Of a DNA stretch of 64,000 bases, positions 1 through 9,046 are shown one piece after another; the first letter of the stretch is position 1; every line of letters begins with the position of its first letter. The translations under genes were made by a program, and so were the position numbers. Origin of the DNA: Acidimicrobiaceae bacterium (GTDB taxonomy: Bacteria; Actinomycetota; Acidimicrobiia; Acidimicrobiales; RAAP-2); assembly GCA_003138855.1 (NCBI GenBank), contig PLHF01000129.1:1549-65548 (forward strand). Direction: 5' to 3'. Under the pieces are notes generated by a model. The model saw only the letters and a program-made list of their open reading frames with translations. It had not been told where the DNA came from and made no database searches.

Positions 1-1138
1 AGGTGGGCTGGGTCTGGGTCGGATCCCAGAGGCGCACGTTGGCCAGCGTGTCGCTGTTGGCCGACAGCTCCGGGGCGGTCAACGTTGAGGACGCCGGGTA
101 GGGGATGCTCTCGACCTTGTCGAGTCCCATGGCGGACCGGGTGGCGTCGATGTTGCGCTGGATGAAGGGGCGCTCGAGCGAGTTCTGCGACGGGTTGACC
201 TTGAGTGCCTGGACGGCGGCCGGGTAGATGGTGCCCGCCGTCAGCGCCACGAGGAACCACAGGCCGACACCGAGGATGGGCAGGGCCCAGCCCTGGCGAC
301 GGATGTTGTAGATCAGGAGCACCGCGGCTGCCAGCGAGACCAGGATCAGCAACTCGAGGGCCGGAAGCCTGGCGTGCACGTCCGTGTAGCCGGCACCCTG
401 GACGTAGCCGTTGCTCGACAGGTCGAGGTTGAAGCGGGCCAGGTAGTAGCCGACCGCCTTGACCAGGGCCAACAGGCCGAGGATCACCGAGATGTGGGCC
501 TTGACCGCCGGCCGCACCCGGGGACGGGAGCCCTGCATGCGGATGCCACCGTTCAGGTAGTGGCTGAGCAGGGTCACCAGCAGGACCACGAAGAGCGCCA
601 CCAGGGTCCAGTGGACCAAGAACTGCTCGAAGGGAAGCGTGAAGACGAAGTAGGCGACGTTGCGGTGGAACTCCGGATCGGTGGACTTGAACGGCGTGCT
701 GTTTCGGAAGAGGATCCAGTTGTTCCACTGTCCGATGGCCTGCGACCCGACGATCAGCGAAAGCACGACGACGGCGCCGACCCGGAGCCATCGGGAGTAA
801 GGACCGATGACCTCCTGGTACCGCTTGACGAACTCGTCCTCGGCATCGAGGGAGGGGCCCTTGGGGGCGAGCCGCTCGGCCACCAGCAGGCTGGCCAGCA
901 ACAAGATGGCGAAGATGGCGGCGAACACCACCATCAGGCCAAGCTTGATCTCGAACAGCTTGAGCCACACCGAGTGGAGATTGATTGAGGAGAACCACAG
1001 CGCGTCGGTGTAGAAGATGGCGAACGTCCGCAGTGATGCGATCAGGATGACCACGATGACCGCGGCGGCGATGATCCACCGGCGGCGCCTGTGTGAAGGC
1101 GGCCGGACGGTCAGGGGAGTGTCGCTGGGGGGAGGCAC
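1..1138 (-). CDS. UPF0182 family membrane protein (partial, C-terminus beyond window start)
   Basis: Minus-strand reading frame open from GTG at 1138 to the window edge; multiple TM segments and motifs such as NLDLSSNGYVQGAGYTDVHARLP and NPSQNSLERPFIQRNIDATRSAMGLD, typical of UPF0182/COG1615. Confidence 0.85.
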   Translation of the reverse strand, partial: MPPPSDTPLTVRPPSHRRRRWIIAAAVIVVILIASLRTFAIFYTDALWFSSINLHSVWLKLFEIKLGLMVVFAAIFAILLLASLLVAERLAPKGPSLDAEDEFVKRYQEVIGPYSRWLRVGAVVVLSLIVGSQAIGQWNNWILFRNSTPFKSTDPEFHRNVAYFVFTLPFEQFLVHWTLVALFVVLLVTLLSHYLNGGIRMQGSRPRVRPAVKAHISVILGLLALVKAVGYYLARFNLDLSSNGYVQGAGYTDVHARLPALELLILVSLAAAVLLIYNIRRQGWALPILGVGLWFLVALTAGTIYPAAVQALKVNPSQNSLERPFIQRNIDATRSAMGLDKVESIPYPASSTLTAPELSANSDTLANVRLWDPTQTQPT

Positions 1139-1147
1139 CGCAGCAGC

Positions 1148-2986
1148 CTACGTGGCAGCGAGTGCGAGGAGGCATCGACACCCGGGGTGTGCGGGCGGGT
1201 GCCGGTGCCCGGTGGGGAATTCCTCCCCTGGCTTCTGCGATCCGTTCAGTCCGTTGTCCTCGCAGTCCGGGCAAGGTTCGTCGCCGGCGTCGGAGACAGC
1301 CACCCACTCGACCTGGGCCGACTTCTTCCCGTCGACCGCGGCGATGGTGCCCGCCGAGAACGCCGCGACCACGTGGTCACCGGCCAGGCGCTCGATCCGT
1401 TCGCCCTTCCACTCCCTGAACGCCGAACCCACGTACTCGGCCACCACCGACTCCTCCGCATCGGCCAGGCCGTCGCCGGCGGACAGGCGGCGCCGGAGCG
1501 GGCCGACCACCGACTCGGCGAGGTCGTGGGCCACTCCCAAGAGGACATCTGCATGGGGGCCGTCGGACGGCCCCGTGCCGGCGAAGGTGGCCCCTGCCTC
1601 GGACGCCTGCTCCAACGCGGGCAGGGCTGCGGTGGCGTAGGAATCGATGTGTTCGATCTCCTCAGGGAGGAGATCGAGGGACCAGTGGGATCCGCTGGAC
1701 CGCAACCGGTCGAGGAGATCGTTCTGATTGTCCTGCAGGGTCCGCTTGAGGCGACGGGCCATCGCGGTGATGATCGGGCTGACGAGCTCGTCACGGCGAA
1801 CCGCGAAGGGGCTCCGTTCCTCAGGTGGCTCGTCCCCCGACTCTCCACCGGTGTCCTCGCCGGCCCCTTCGGGCCCTACCCCGGGCTCCATCGCACCGGC
1901 GGCGTCACCCTCCGGGGTGCGAGGCCGGTCGTCGACCCCGGGCTCCTGCCGGGCGGCTCGGATCTTGGCGAACAGGGCATCCACCGACTTCGCCGGCGGG
2001 GCGTCGGCCGGCGGCGCCTCGCCAGGGGGTGACTCTGCACGGGGTGCCTCCGTGGCCACGGTGGTGCCGCTGCCCGGAATCTCCACCAGGTCGCCGGGGG
2101 GGGCCGCCTCCCCACCTCCGGGCCCGGTATCGCCTGTCGTGCCTGCCGACGATGCCAGGTCGGCTGCAACCTCGGCCTCGTCGGCCAACAGAACGGCAGC
2201 GAGTTCCTCGGGCGTACCCTCGGCGGGACGGCTCACCGCCTCGCGCCCGGCAGCCTCGGCCGCCAGCCGTGCGTCGTCCTCTGCGGTGAACAGATCGTCG
2301 GCGATGGCATCGAACGAGCGGCGGACGTCATTGATGGTCTCGGCCAGTCGCTCGCGCCCGGCGCGCAGCTGTTCGATCTGGGCGTGGAGGATCTTCCGGC
2401 GGCGAGACAGGTCGGCCAGGACCCGGGCCCTCAGCTGCTGCGCCTCGTCGACCATGGCCCGGCACTCCTCCCGGGCCTGGGCCAGCACCTCCTCGGCCTC
2501 GTGACGCACCGACTCCAGGGCCGCCGACACCTGCTGGTCGGTCCGCTGACGCAGGTCGTTGACCTCCGCTTCGGCCCGGGCGGTCTGTTCTGCCACCAGG
2601 GTCGCGGCACGGACCCGGTTCTGCCCGGTCTCCTGGTCGGCCTCCGAGCGGAGGCGGTTCGCTTCCGCATCGGCCTTGGCGACCAATTCGGCGGCAACCT
2701 CGTGGGCGCTGTGGAGTACCCGAGCCGTCTCCAGGCCCAGCGCCGCCGTCAGCGTCGGTTCGTCCAGGACCGGGTTGGCCGCCCGGTGCTCGGCCTCGGC
2801 CAGCTCCTGGAGCAGCTGGCGTTCACGATCGGCGACTCCCCTGAGAGCGATGGAGATCGACTCGAGATAGTCGCGGACCTCGTCGGTGTCGAACCCTCGC
2901 CGCACCGAGGCAAAGGTGTGACGGGCCACGTCATCGGGCGCCAGGTGGGGAGAGGAAGTGATGGTCATGCGGCGTTCCTCGGGCAT
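1148..2986 (-). CDS. DivIVA-domain coiled-coil protein with C-terminal Mu gpF-like Cys/His motif
   Basis: N-term DDVARHTFASVRRGFDTDEVRDYLESIS matches DivIVA; central coiled coil; C-term CPDCEDNGLNG...HRHPPAHPGCRCLL. Confidence 0.75.
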   Translation of the reverse strand: MPEERRMTITSSPHLAPDDVARHTFASVRRGFDTDEVRDYLESISIALRGVADRERQLLQELAEAEHRAANPVLDEPTLTAALGLETARVLHSAHEVAAELVAKADAEANRLRSEADQETGQNRVRAATLVAEQTARAEAEVNDLRQRTDQQVSAALESVRHEAEEVLAQAREECRAMVDEAQQLRARVLADLSRRRKILHAQIEQLRAGRERLAETINDVRRSFDAIADDLFTAEDDARLAAEAAGREAVSRPAEGTPEELAAVLLADEAEVAADLASSAGTTGDTGPGGGEAAPPGDLVEIPGSGTTVATEAPRAESPPGEAPPADAPPAKSVDALFAKIRAARQEPGVDDRPRTPEGDAAGAMEPGVGPEGAGEDTGGESGDEPPEERSPFAVRRDELVSPIITAMARRLKRTLQDNQNDLLDRLRSSGSHWSLDLLPEEIEHIDSYATAALPALEQASEAGATFAGTGPSDGPHADVLLGVAHDLAESVVGPLRRRLSAGDGLADAEESVVAEYVGSAFREWKGERIERLAGDHVVAAFSAGTIAAVDGKKSAQVEWVAVSDAGDEPCPDCEDNGLNGSQKPGEEFPTGHRHPPAHPGCRCLLALAAT

Positions 2987-3022
2987 GAGCGAGAGCCTAC
3001 GACTGTCGGTCCTCGAATCCGG

Positions 3023-4255
3023 TCATCCCGCCAGCGCGGCCTGCTGCCCGGGCACAGTCGTGGACGCGGCGGTGCCGACGGCGGTGCCCCCATGGGCCGC
3101 CAGCACGACCAGTGCCTGATCGAGCGTGGAAACCGCGTAGATCTTCAGACCGGGCCGATCCTTGGACATCGCCGCCCGGTACTCCTGCGGCGGCACCAGG
3201 AAGACCGACGCGCCGGCGTTCTCCACGGCGATGGTCTTCTGGGGGACGCCGCCCACGTCGCCCACGTTGCCGGAGCTGTCGATGGTGCCGGTGGCCGCGA
3301 CGGTGTGGCCGCCGGTGAGGGAGCCCGTGGTCAGGGCGTCGATCACACCGAGGGTCATGGCCAGTCCGGCGGACGGGCCCCCGATGTCGGCGACGTCGAT
3401 GGAGACCGGAAAGGGATAGGCGTAGTCGACCTGGTCTTCCGGAAGGAAGCCCACGTCGAGCGTCGCCTTGTACCCGCCTCCCAGATCCACCACGGTGCTC
3501 TTGAGCGTCAGCGGCACCGGGGTCGGACCGCCGGTACCCCCCCTGCGCACCGCGAGGGTCACCGTCTGGCCGGAGTGGTACTTCCGCAGGGTTGACACCA
3601 GATCCTGTGCGGTGAGGGTCGCCACCCCGTCGACCGCGGTGATGACGTCACCCACGGCAAGGGCGTTGTACGCCGGTGTGCCCGGGAAGGTCCCGTACAC
3701 CACGGCTCCCGCCGGGGTGGCGGTCACCGTGTAGCCGAGCCGCCGTAGTGCCGCGGTCTTGGCGTAGGACTCGGCCTGGGACATCTCGAGCTGGCCCTGC
3801 GCGTCCAACTGCGAGGGGGGCGTCCCTCCGGTGACCGCCTCGACCGGCTCGAGCGAGGTGTTCCCCTGGGCCTTGTAGAACAGATAGGAGAGTGCGGACA
3901 CCCTGCCGATCTCGACGTCGGTCAACAGCACCGGGTGGCTGACCGGATGGTCCTTGCCGGGCGGGACGGTGATGAAGTGCTGCACGGACTGTGCCGTACC
4001 GGGTTGGATGGCGTAGTAGTCGAGGTTGATCCGGGAGGCCGCGGCTATGCCGACCACGACCACGACGAAGAGCACCCAGGGCCAGGTCCGCCGCCTCCGC
4101 TCCTTCGCGGCCGCCACCTCCGGGCCGTCGATCCCGTCGTCGACATCCGCGAGCGGGGGCAGGGCGGAAGCCGCGGGCGCGCTGTCGCCGTCGGACCGCC
4201 ACGCGGCCGGCGGACCCGGGCCGGCCGTCGGCCTATCGCTCTCGTCGTCGGTCAT
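3023..4255 (-). CDS. PDZ domain / Lon S16-type serine protease (YlbL-like)
   Basis: PDZ region plus DIGGPSAGLAMTLGVID (catalytic Ser) and GTIDSSGNVGDVGGVPQKTIAVENAGA (catalytic Lys); start placed at MTDDESDRP. Confidence 0.85.
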   Translation of the reverse strand: MTDDESDRPTAGPGPPAAWRSDGDSAPAASALPPLADVDDGIDGPEVAAAKERRRRTWPWVLFVVVVVGIAAASRINLDYYAIQPGTAQSVQHFITVPPGKDHPVSHPVLLTDVEIGRVSALSYLFYKAQGNTSLEPVEAVTGGTPPSQLDAQGQLEMSQAESYAKTAALRRLGYTVTATPAGAVVYGTFPGTPAYNALAVGDVITAVDGVATLTAQDLVSTLRKYHSGQTVTLAVRRGGTGGPTPVPLTLKSTVVDLGGGYKATLDVGFLPEDQVDYAYPFPVSIDVADIGGPSAGLAMTLGVIDALTTGSLTGGHTVAATGTIDSSGNVGDVGGVPQKTIAVENAGASVFLVPPQEYRAAMSKDRPGLKIYAVSTLDQALVVLAAHGGTAVGTAASTTVPGQQAALAG

Positions 4256-4264
4256 AGTGTTGAG

Positions 4265-4885
4265 GTGAAGCCTGCCACGGAACCTCCAGGTCCGAGCGTC
4301 ACCGAGCGCAGGCGGATGGTGGCGCTGGCGGGTCACGTCGGCGACCTACCGACCGCACGGTCGGGGACGACCGACCCTTCTCCATCGGTGCGGGCCACTG
4401 CCCTCGGTGCGCTGGATCGACTCGGGGCCCTCGACGATGGCGACCTCCGGCGGGGGCTCGAGGACGAGGCGTCCGAGGTGCGCCGCCGGGCGTGCGAGTT
4501 GGCAGCCGGATTCCCGAGCGTGGACATCATGCCGGCGTTGGGCGACGCCGATCCCTCGGTGGTGGAGATGGCTGCGTGGGCTTCGGGAGAGCGAGCGGAC
4601 CGCCCGTCGGTTCCCGAGCTCTCGAGGATCGCGTCGGCCTCGTCGGGGCACCCCGACCCCTTGTGCCGGGAGGCAGCGGTGGCTGCGCTCGGGGCCATTG
4701 GCGACCCCGCGGGGCTGACGGCCGTGCTGGAGGCGCTCGAGGACAAGCCGGCCATCCGCAGGCGGGCCGCGGTCGCGCTGGCCGCGTTCGACGGGCCCGC
4801 GGTCGAAGCGGCGCTCCGGCGCTGTCTCGACGACCGGGACTGGCAGGTCCGCCAGGTGGCAGAAGACCTCCTCGCCGTGGAGTGA
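4265..4885 (+). CDS. HEAT-repeat protein
   Basis: Repeated helical units such as PSVRATALGALDRLGALDD, CREAAVAALGAIGDPAGLTAVLEALEDKPAIRRRAAVAL; GTG start divergent from the 4255 gene. Confidence 0.7.
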   Translation: MKPATEPPGPSVTERRRMVALAGHVGDLPTARSGTTDPSPSVRATALGALDRLGALDDGDLRRGLEDEASEVRRRACELAAGFPSVDIMPALGDADPSVVEMAAWASGERADRPSVPELSRIASASSGHPDPLCREAAVAALGAIGDPAGLTAVLEALEDKPAIRRRAAVALAAFDGPAVEAALRRCLDDRDWQVRQVAEDLLAVE

Positions 4886-4922
4886 GCGGATCCGCGCCCT
4901 CCGGGGCGGAGATCCGGGGCGC

Positions 4923-5927
4923 TCAGGACTCTGCTGCGGCGAAGATGGGCCGGAGGCTGTCGAACGAGTCGAGGCACATTCCGGCGCCCAACACCACACA
5001 CTCCAGCGGGGTGGCCACCAAGTGGACCGGCACCTCCGTCTCATCGGCCAGCCGATTGGCCAGGCCCCGCAGCATGGCTCCCCCGCCGACCAGGTGGATG
5101 CCCTCGTAGATGATGTCCTGGGCCAACTCGGGCGGCGACTCGGAGAGGCAGCTGATCACCGTGTCCACGATCAGGTCGACCTGCTCCCGGAGCGCGTAGC
5201 GCACCTCTTCGGGCGAGAGGACCACGGTCTTGGGCTGCCCGGTGGTGATCTCCCGGCCCCGGACCTCCGCCTGCATCTCGTCGGCGTACGGGAGCGCAGA
5301 GCCGATGGCCAGCTTCAACTCCTCACCGGTGCGCTCGCCGATGGCGATCCCGTGCTGGTTGCGCACGTACTGCTGGATGGCTGCATCCATGTCGAAGCCG
5401 CCACAGCGAATGGCCCTCGAGGCGACGACTCCGCCGAGCGAGATGACCGCTGTCTCCGTAGTGCCCCCACCGACATCGACCACCATGTTCCCCACCGGCT
5501 CGTGGATGTCGAGACCGGCTCCGATCGCCGCGGCCATGGGCTGCTCGATCAGGTGGGCCGCCGAAGCGCCCGCCCGGCGCGCCGCCTCTTTGACGGCACG
5601 GCGCTCCACCGAGGTGATGGCCGAAGGCACACAGATCAGCACGCGGGGTCGGGTGAACTTGGTCACGCCGGCCCGCCGGAGCAGCAGGCGGATCATCCGT
5701 TCGGTGATGTCGAAGTCGGTGATCGCACCCTCCCGGAGCGGTCTTACCGCCACGATGTAGCCCGGGGTCCGGCCGATCATCTGCCATGCTTCGTTCCCCA
5801 CCGCCAGGACCTCGTGGGTCCTGGTGTTGAGGGCGATGACCGTCGGCTGGTTCAGGATGATCCCGTTGCCCTTGGCATAGACGAGGGTGTTGGCCGTCCC
5901 CAGGTCGATCGCGAGGTCCCGAGCCAC
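4923..5927 (-). CDS. mreB: Rod shape-determining protein MreB family
   Basis: ARDLAIDLGTANTLVYAKGNGIILNQPTVIAL, VVDVGGGTTETAVISLGG, LVGGGAMLRGL actin-fold motifs; GTG start. Confidence 0.92.
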   Translation of the reverse strand: MARDLAIDLGTANTLVYAKGNGIILNQPTVIALNTRTHEVLAVGNEAWQMIGRTPGYIVAVRPLREGAITDFDITERMIRLLLRRAGVTKFTRPRVLICVPSAITSVERRAVKEAARRAGASAAHLIEQPMAAAIGAGLDIHEPVGNMVVDVGGGTTETAVISLGGVVASRAIRCGGFDMDAAIQQYVRNQHGIAIGERTGEELKLAIGSALPYADEMQAEVRGREITTGQPKTVVLSPEEVRYALREQVDLIVDTVISCLSESPPELAQDIIYEGIHLVGGGAMLRGLANRLADETEVPVHLVATPLECVVLGAGMCLDSFDSLRPIFAAAES

Positions 5928-6018
5928 CCCGTCATCGTAGGGCCACGATGTCCGGAGCCGCGAAGGACAGCCTTTCGGCCGATCGACCGGCCGTGCCACG
6001 GAGCGGGGCGACCCCCAA

Positions 6019-7383
6019 ATGTCCGCCGTGATCGGTAACCTCAAGCCTGTGGACGGAGAGGATCATCGGGGAGCGGGGGAAGATCCTGACGACAGTCGGT
6101 CCGAGGATGCCGACCGGTTGCGAGGATGGATCTCGCCCGACGACCGCCTGTGGCGCCACCCGTCGGAGTCTGCATCGACAGGGCCCGTATCGCCGGCGCG
6201 GATCCCCCCCGGGGCAGTGGAGGGCCACGCGCGTGCCGGGCTCTGGATCATCGGCGGGGCCACCGCGTGCATCGCTCTGGTGCTGGTGGCCGCCGGGCTG
6301 ACCATGGCAACGACCGGCAGCGCTGGCCAGAGCACTCCGGCGGTAACACCGGGGCAGGCGTCTCTGACCGGAGCACCGACCACCGAGCCGGGGATGACCC
6401 AGCTGGCCAATTCCGCAGAGCGCGCAATGCTGGCCACCATCGGCCCGTCAACGGTAGCCCTCATCATCGTGAAGCAGACCGGAAGGTCCGTCGCCTCCGG
6501 ACTGGTGGCAGAGTCGGGGGGCATCATCGTCACCCCTTCACGGGCCCTCGTCGATGCCAGGTCGATCACCGTCGTCGAGCCGAACGGATCCCGGCAGCCC
6601 GCCGAGACGGTCGGCGTCGACCAGACCTCCGGACTTGCCGTCGTACGGATCGCCGACGACCTCCCGGCCGCCACCTTCGACGACAACGACCCCTCCGTCG
6701 GAGCCGCGGTCCTGGCGGTGGCCATGAAACCGGCGTCGCAGGCAGGCGCACCGCTGTCCAGGGAGTACGCGGGCACCGTGCTCTCGTCGGGCCTTCCCCT
6801 CGAGGGAGGCGGCCTCACCTCTGGCTTTGCCGGAACCGCGGTGGCCACGCCCCTGACCGCAGACGACATCGGGTGCCCGCTCCTCGACCGCAGCGGCAAC
6901 GTCTCGGGAATCCTCGAGCAGGTGACGCAGTCGGGGGCCTCGACCCGGTCGGTCTTCCTGCCCGCGGAACTCGTCCTCGGCGTGGCCCGCCAGCTGGTCT
7001 CGTCGGGAGTGGTCGATCCCGGGTGGCTGGGTGTCGCCGGCAGCGATGACGATGCCGTCACCTCGGCCCCCACCCTCACCGCCACCACCACCTCGTCACC
7101 CGCATCGCCGGTCGCCCCGTCAGCGGATCCGGCCGGCGCCCTCGTCAGCTCCGTCGACTCCGGCAGTCCGGCGGCAATCGGCGGACTCCTGCCCGGCGAC
7201 GTCATCGTCGCCATCGACGGCTACCAGGTCCACTCGACGGCCGAGCTCCGCACCAGGCTCTACCCCGATCCGCCCGGAACAGCGCTCGACGTCACCTTCC
7301 AGCGGGCGGGAAGCACGCTCACCACCTCGGTCGTGCTGGGCGACAACGACACCGATGCACCGGGAGATGGCTCTTCGCCGTAG
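6019..7383 (+). CDS. S1C (HtrA-like) protease homologue with PDZ domain; catalytic residues apparently missing
   Basis: TM segment, trypsin-like fold pattern, C-terminal PDZ (SPAAIGGLLPGDVIVAIDGYQV); GNSGGPL position reads DIGCPL. Confidence 0.7.
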   Translation: MSAVIGNLKPVDGEDHRGAGEDPDDSRSEDADRLRGWISPDDRLWRHPSESASTGPVSPARIPPGAVEGHARAGLWIIGGATACIALVLVAAGLTMATTGSAGQSTPAVTPGQASLTGAPTTEPGMTQLANSAERAMLATIGPSTVALIIVKQTGRSVASGLVAESGGIIVTPSRALVDARSITVVEPNGSRQPAETVGVDQTSGLAVVRIADDLPAATFDDNDPSVGAAVLAVAMKPASQAGAPLSREYAGTVLSSGLPLEGGGLTSGFAGTAVATPLTADDIGCPLLDRSGNVSGILEQVTQSGASTRSVFLPAELVLGVARQLVSSGVVDPGWLGVAGSDDDAVTSAPTLTATTTSSPASPVAPSADPAGALVSSVDSGSPAAIGGLLPGDVIVAIDGYQVHSTAELRTRLYPDPPGTALDVTFQRAGSTLTTSVVLGDNDTDAPGDGSSP

Positions 7384-7392
7384 CATGAGGGT

Positions 7393-8646
7393 ATGGCACC
7401 ACCCGAACACGAGGACGCGGGAAACCCCTTCCAGTCCCTGCTGGGTGACCTGATGAACATGCTCGGGTCCACTGCTCCCGACCAGTGGGAGATGACGCGG
7501 TCGTTCGCGCTCAACGTGGCCACCGGCGGGACTGCCGAGCCCAATGTCGAGCCCATCCAGCGGATCCGGGTCGAGCAGCTCTCGCGGGTTGCCGAGCTCA
7601 ATGTGATCGAGACCACCGGCATGCCCGTCTCCCCGGACGGGCGGCGCCTCACCTGTGTGCCCGTGGGCAGGGGCGACTGGACGGCTCGTGCGCTCGAGTC
7701 GTGGCGCCCGATACTCACCGCGATGGGCGCGCCCAACCCGACACCGACCGCCGCGACCCCGACCGAACCGGCCCAGACGCCGGACCTGTTCGACGAGGAC
7801 CCGACCGGTGGCCTGGCCGGACTCATCGGCCAGTGGGCGACCGCAATCGGGCCGATGTTCTTCGGGCTGCAGGTCGGCTCGGTGGTTGGGCACCTTGCGC
7901 AGCGGACCCTCGGCCAGTACCCGTTGGCGCTTCCTTGGGCACCGTCGGACGAGCTCCTCCTGGTGACGGCCAACATCACCTCCTTTGCCGAGGACTGGAG
8001 CCTGCCCGAGGAAGAAGCGCTCGTCTGGGTCTGTGCCCGTGAGCTCGCCTCCAACACGGTACTGACCCGGCCGTCGGTCAGGGCCCGAATGGAAGAGCTG
8101 CTGATGGCGCTGGCCAAGTCGTCCGCCGCCGCCCAGCAGGACTTGGCCGGACGGCTCGGAGGACTGGGGAGCCCGGGCGCCATCGACGCTCCGGGAGGGA
8201 TGGATCTCGAGTCGCTCCAAGGGATGTTCGGCGATCCCGAGGCACTGCTCGGTGAGCTGTTGACCCCCGAATCGCGACGTTCGTCCGACCAGCTCACCGC
8301 GCTCGCCGTGGTCATCGACGCCTACGCCGACCACGTGGCAAACCGGGTCGGCCAGAAGCTGGTGGGCTCCCACAGCCAACTGGCCGAGGCGTGGTACCGG
8401 CGCCGCACCGAGCGGGGCAAGGGTGAAGAGGCGGCCGGGGCACTGTTCGGCCTCGATCTCGATCAGACCCAGGTCGACCGGGGCCGGTCCTTCGTCAACG
8501 GGGTCATCGAGCGGGCCGGCGAGGATGCCCTGCCGCGACTGTGGACATCGGCCAGAAACCTCCCGACGCCTTCGGAGGTGGATGCACCCGGCTTGTGGTT
8601 GGAGCGCATCAGCCTTCCCGAGCTCGACGAACCCGAGGCGGGCTGA
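7393..8646 (+). CDS. DUF2342-like zincin-type metallopeptidase homologue
   Basis: Overall pattern and C-terminal region VDRGRSFVNGVIERAGEDALPRLWTSARNLPTPSEVDAPGLWLERI recall DUF2342. Confidence 0.6.
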   Translation: MAPPEHEDAGNPFQSLLGDLMNMLGSTAPDQWEMTRSFALNVATGGTAEPNVEPIQRIRVEQLSRVAELNVIETTGMPVSPDGRRLTCVPVGRGDWTARALESWRPILTAMGAPNPTPTAATPTEPAQTPDLFDEDPTGGLAGLIGQWATAIGPMFFGLQVGSVVGHLAQRTLGQYPLALPWAPSDELLLVTANITSFAEDWSLPEEEALVWVCARELASNTVLTRPSVRARMEELLMALAKSSAAAQQDLAGRLGGLGSPGAIDAPGGMDLESLQGMFGDPEALLGELLTPESRRSSDQLTALAVVIDAYADHVANRVGQKLVGSHSQLAEAWYRRRTERGKGEEAAGALFGLDLDQTQVDRGRSFVNGVIERAGEDALPRLWTSARNLPTPSEVDAPGLWLERISLPELDEPEAG

Positions 8647-8667
8647 CCGCCAGGGTCCCTCCGGGGG

Positions 8668-9009
8668 TCAGGCCTCGGTGACCGGGTCCGCGGCGCCCCC
8701 CGCCGGCGTGGCGGCGACTTCCTCTTCCGGTAGGCCCAGGTCCCATTCGAGCAGGATGTTCTCCCGTTCGGCGTCCCGGATCACCCGCTCCCGATTGCGC
8801 CGGTACTGGGGATCGTGAGGCGGCAACAGCACCAGGCGGGCCATGGTCCGGCGACGGAACTCCTCGATCAGGGCAGGGTCCCCGTAGTCGGAGCGGACCT
8901 CCCAATGCGGGGCCACCGGTCCGAGGTAGACCACGCGGACGTGACCGACCGGGGGTTGTGGCTCTTCGCTCTCCTCGGGGGGAGTCTGATCGTCGGTGAC
9001 CGGGGTCAT
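8668..9009 (-). CDS. Hypothetical protein, 113 aa
   Basis: ORF on the coding strand with good composition, convergent with upstream gene. Confidence 0.5.
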   Translation of the reverse strand: MTPVTDDQTPPEESEEPQPPVGHVRVVYLGPVAPHWEVRSDYGDPALIEEFRRRTMARLVLLPPHDPQYRRNRERVIRDAERENILLEWDLGLPEEEVAATPAGGAADPVTEA

Positions 9010-9046
9010 GGCAGTTCTTCCTCCTGGGATTGCGGCACCGGGGATC

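Noticed and set aside
1148-2986. Prophage remnant based on MuF-like motif
   Set aside because: No terminase, portal, capsid, integrase or tail genes nearby
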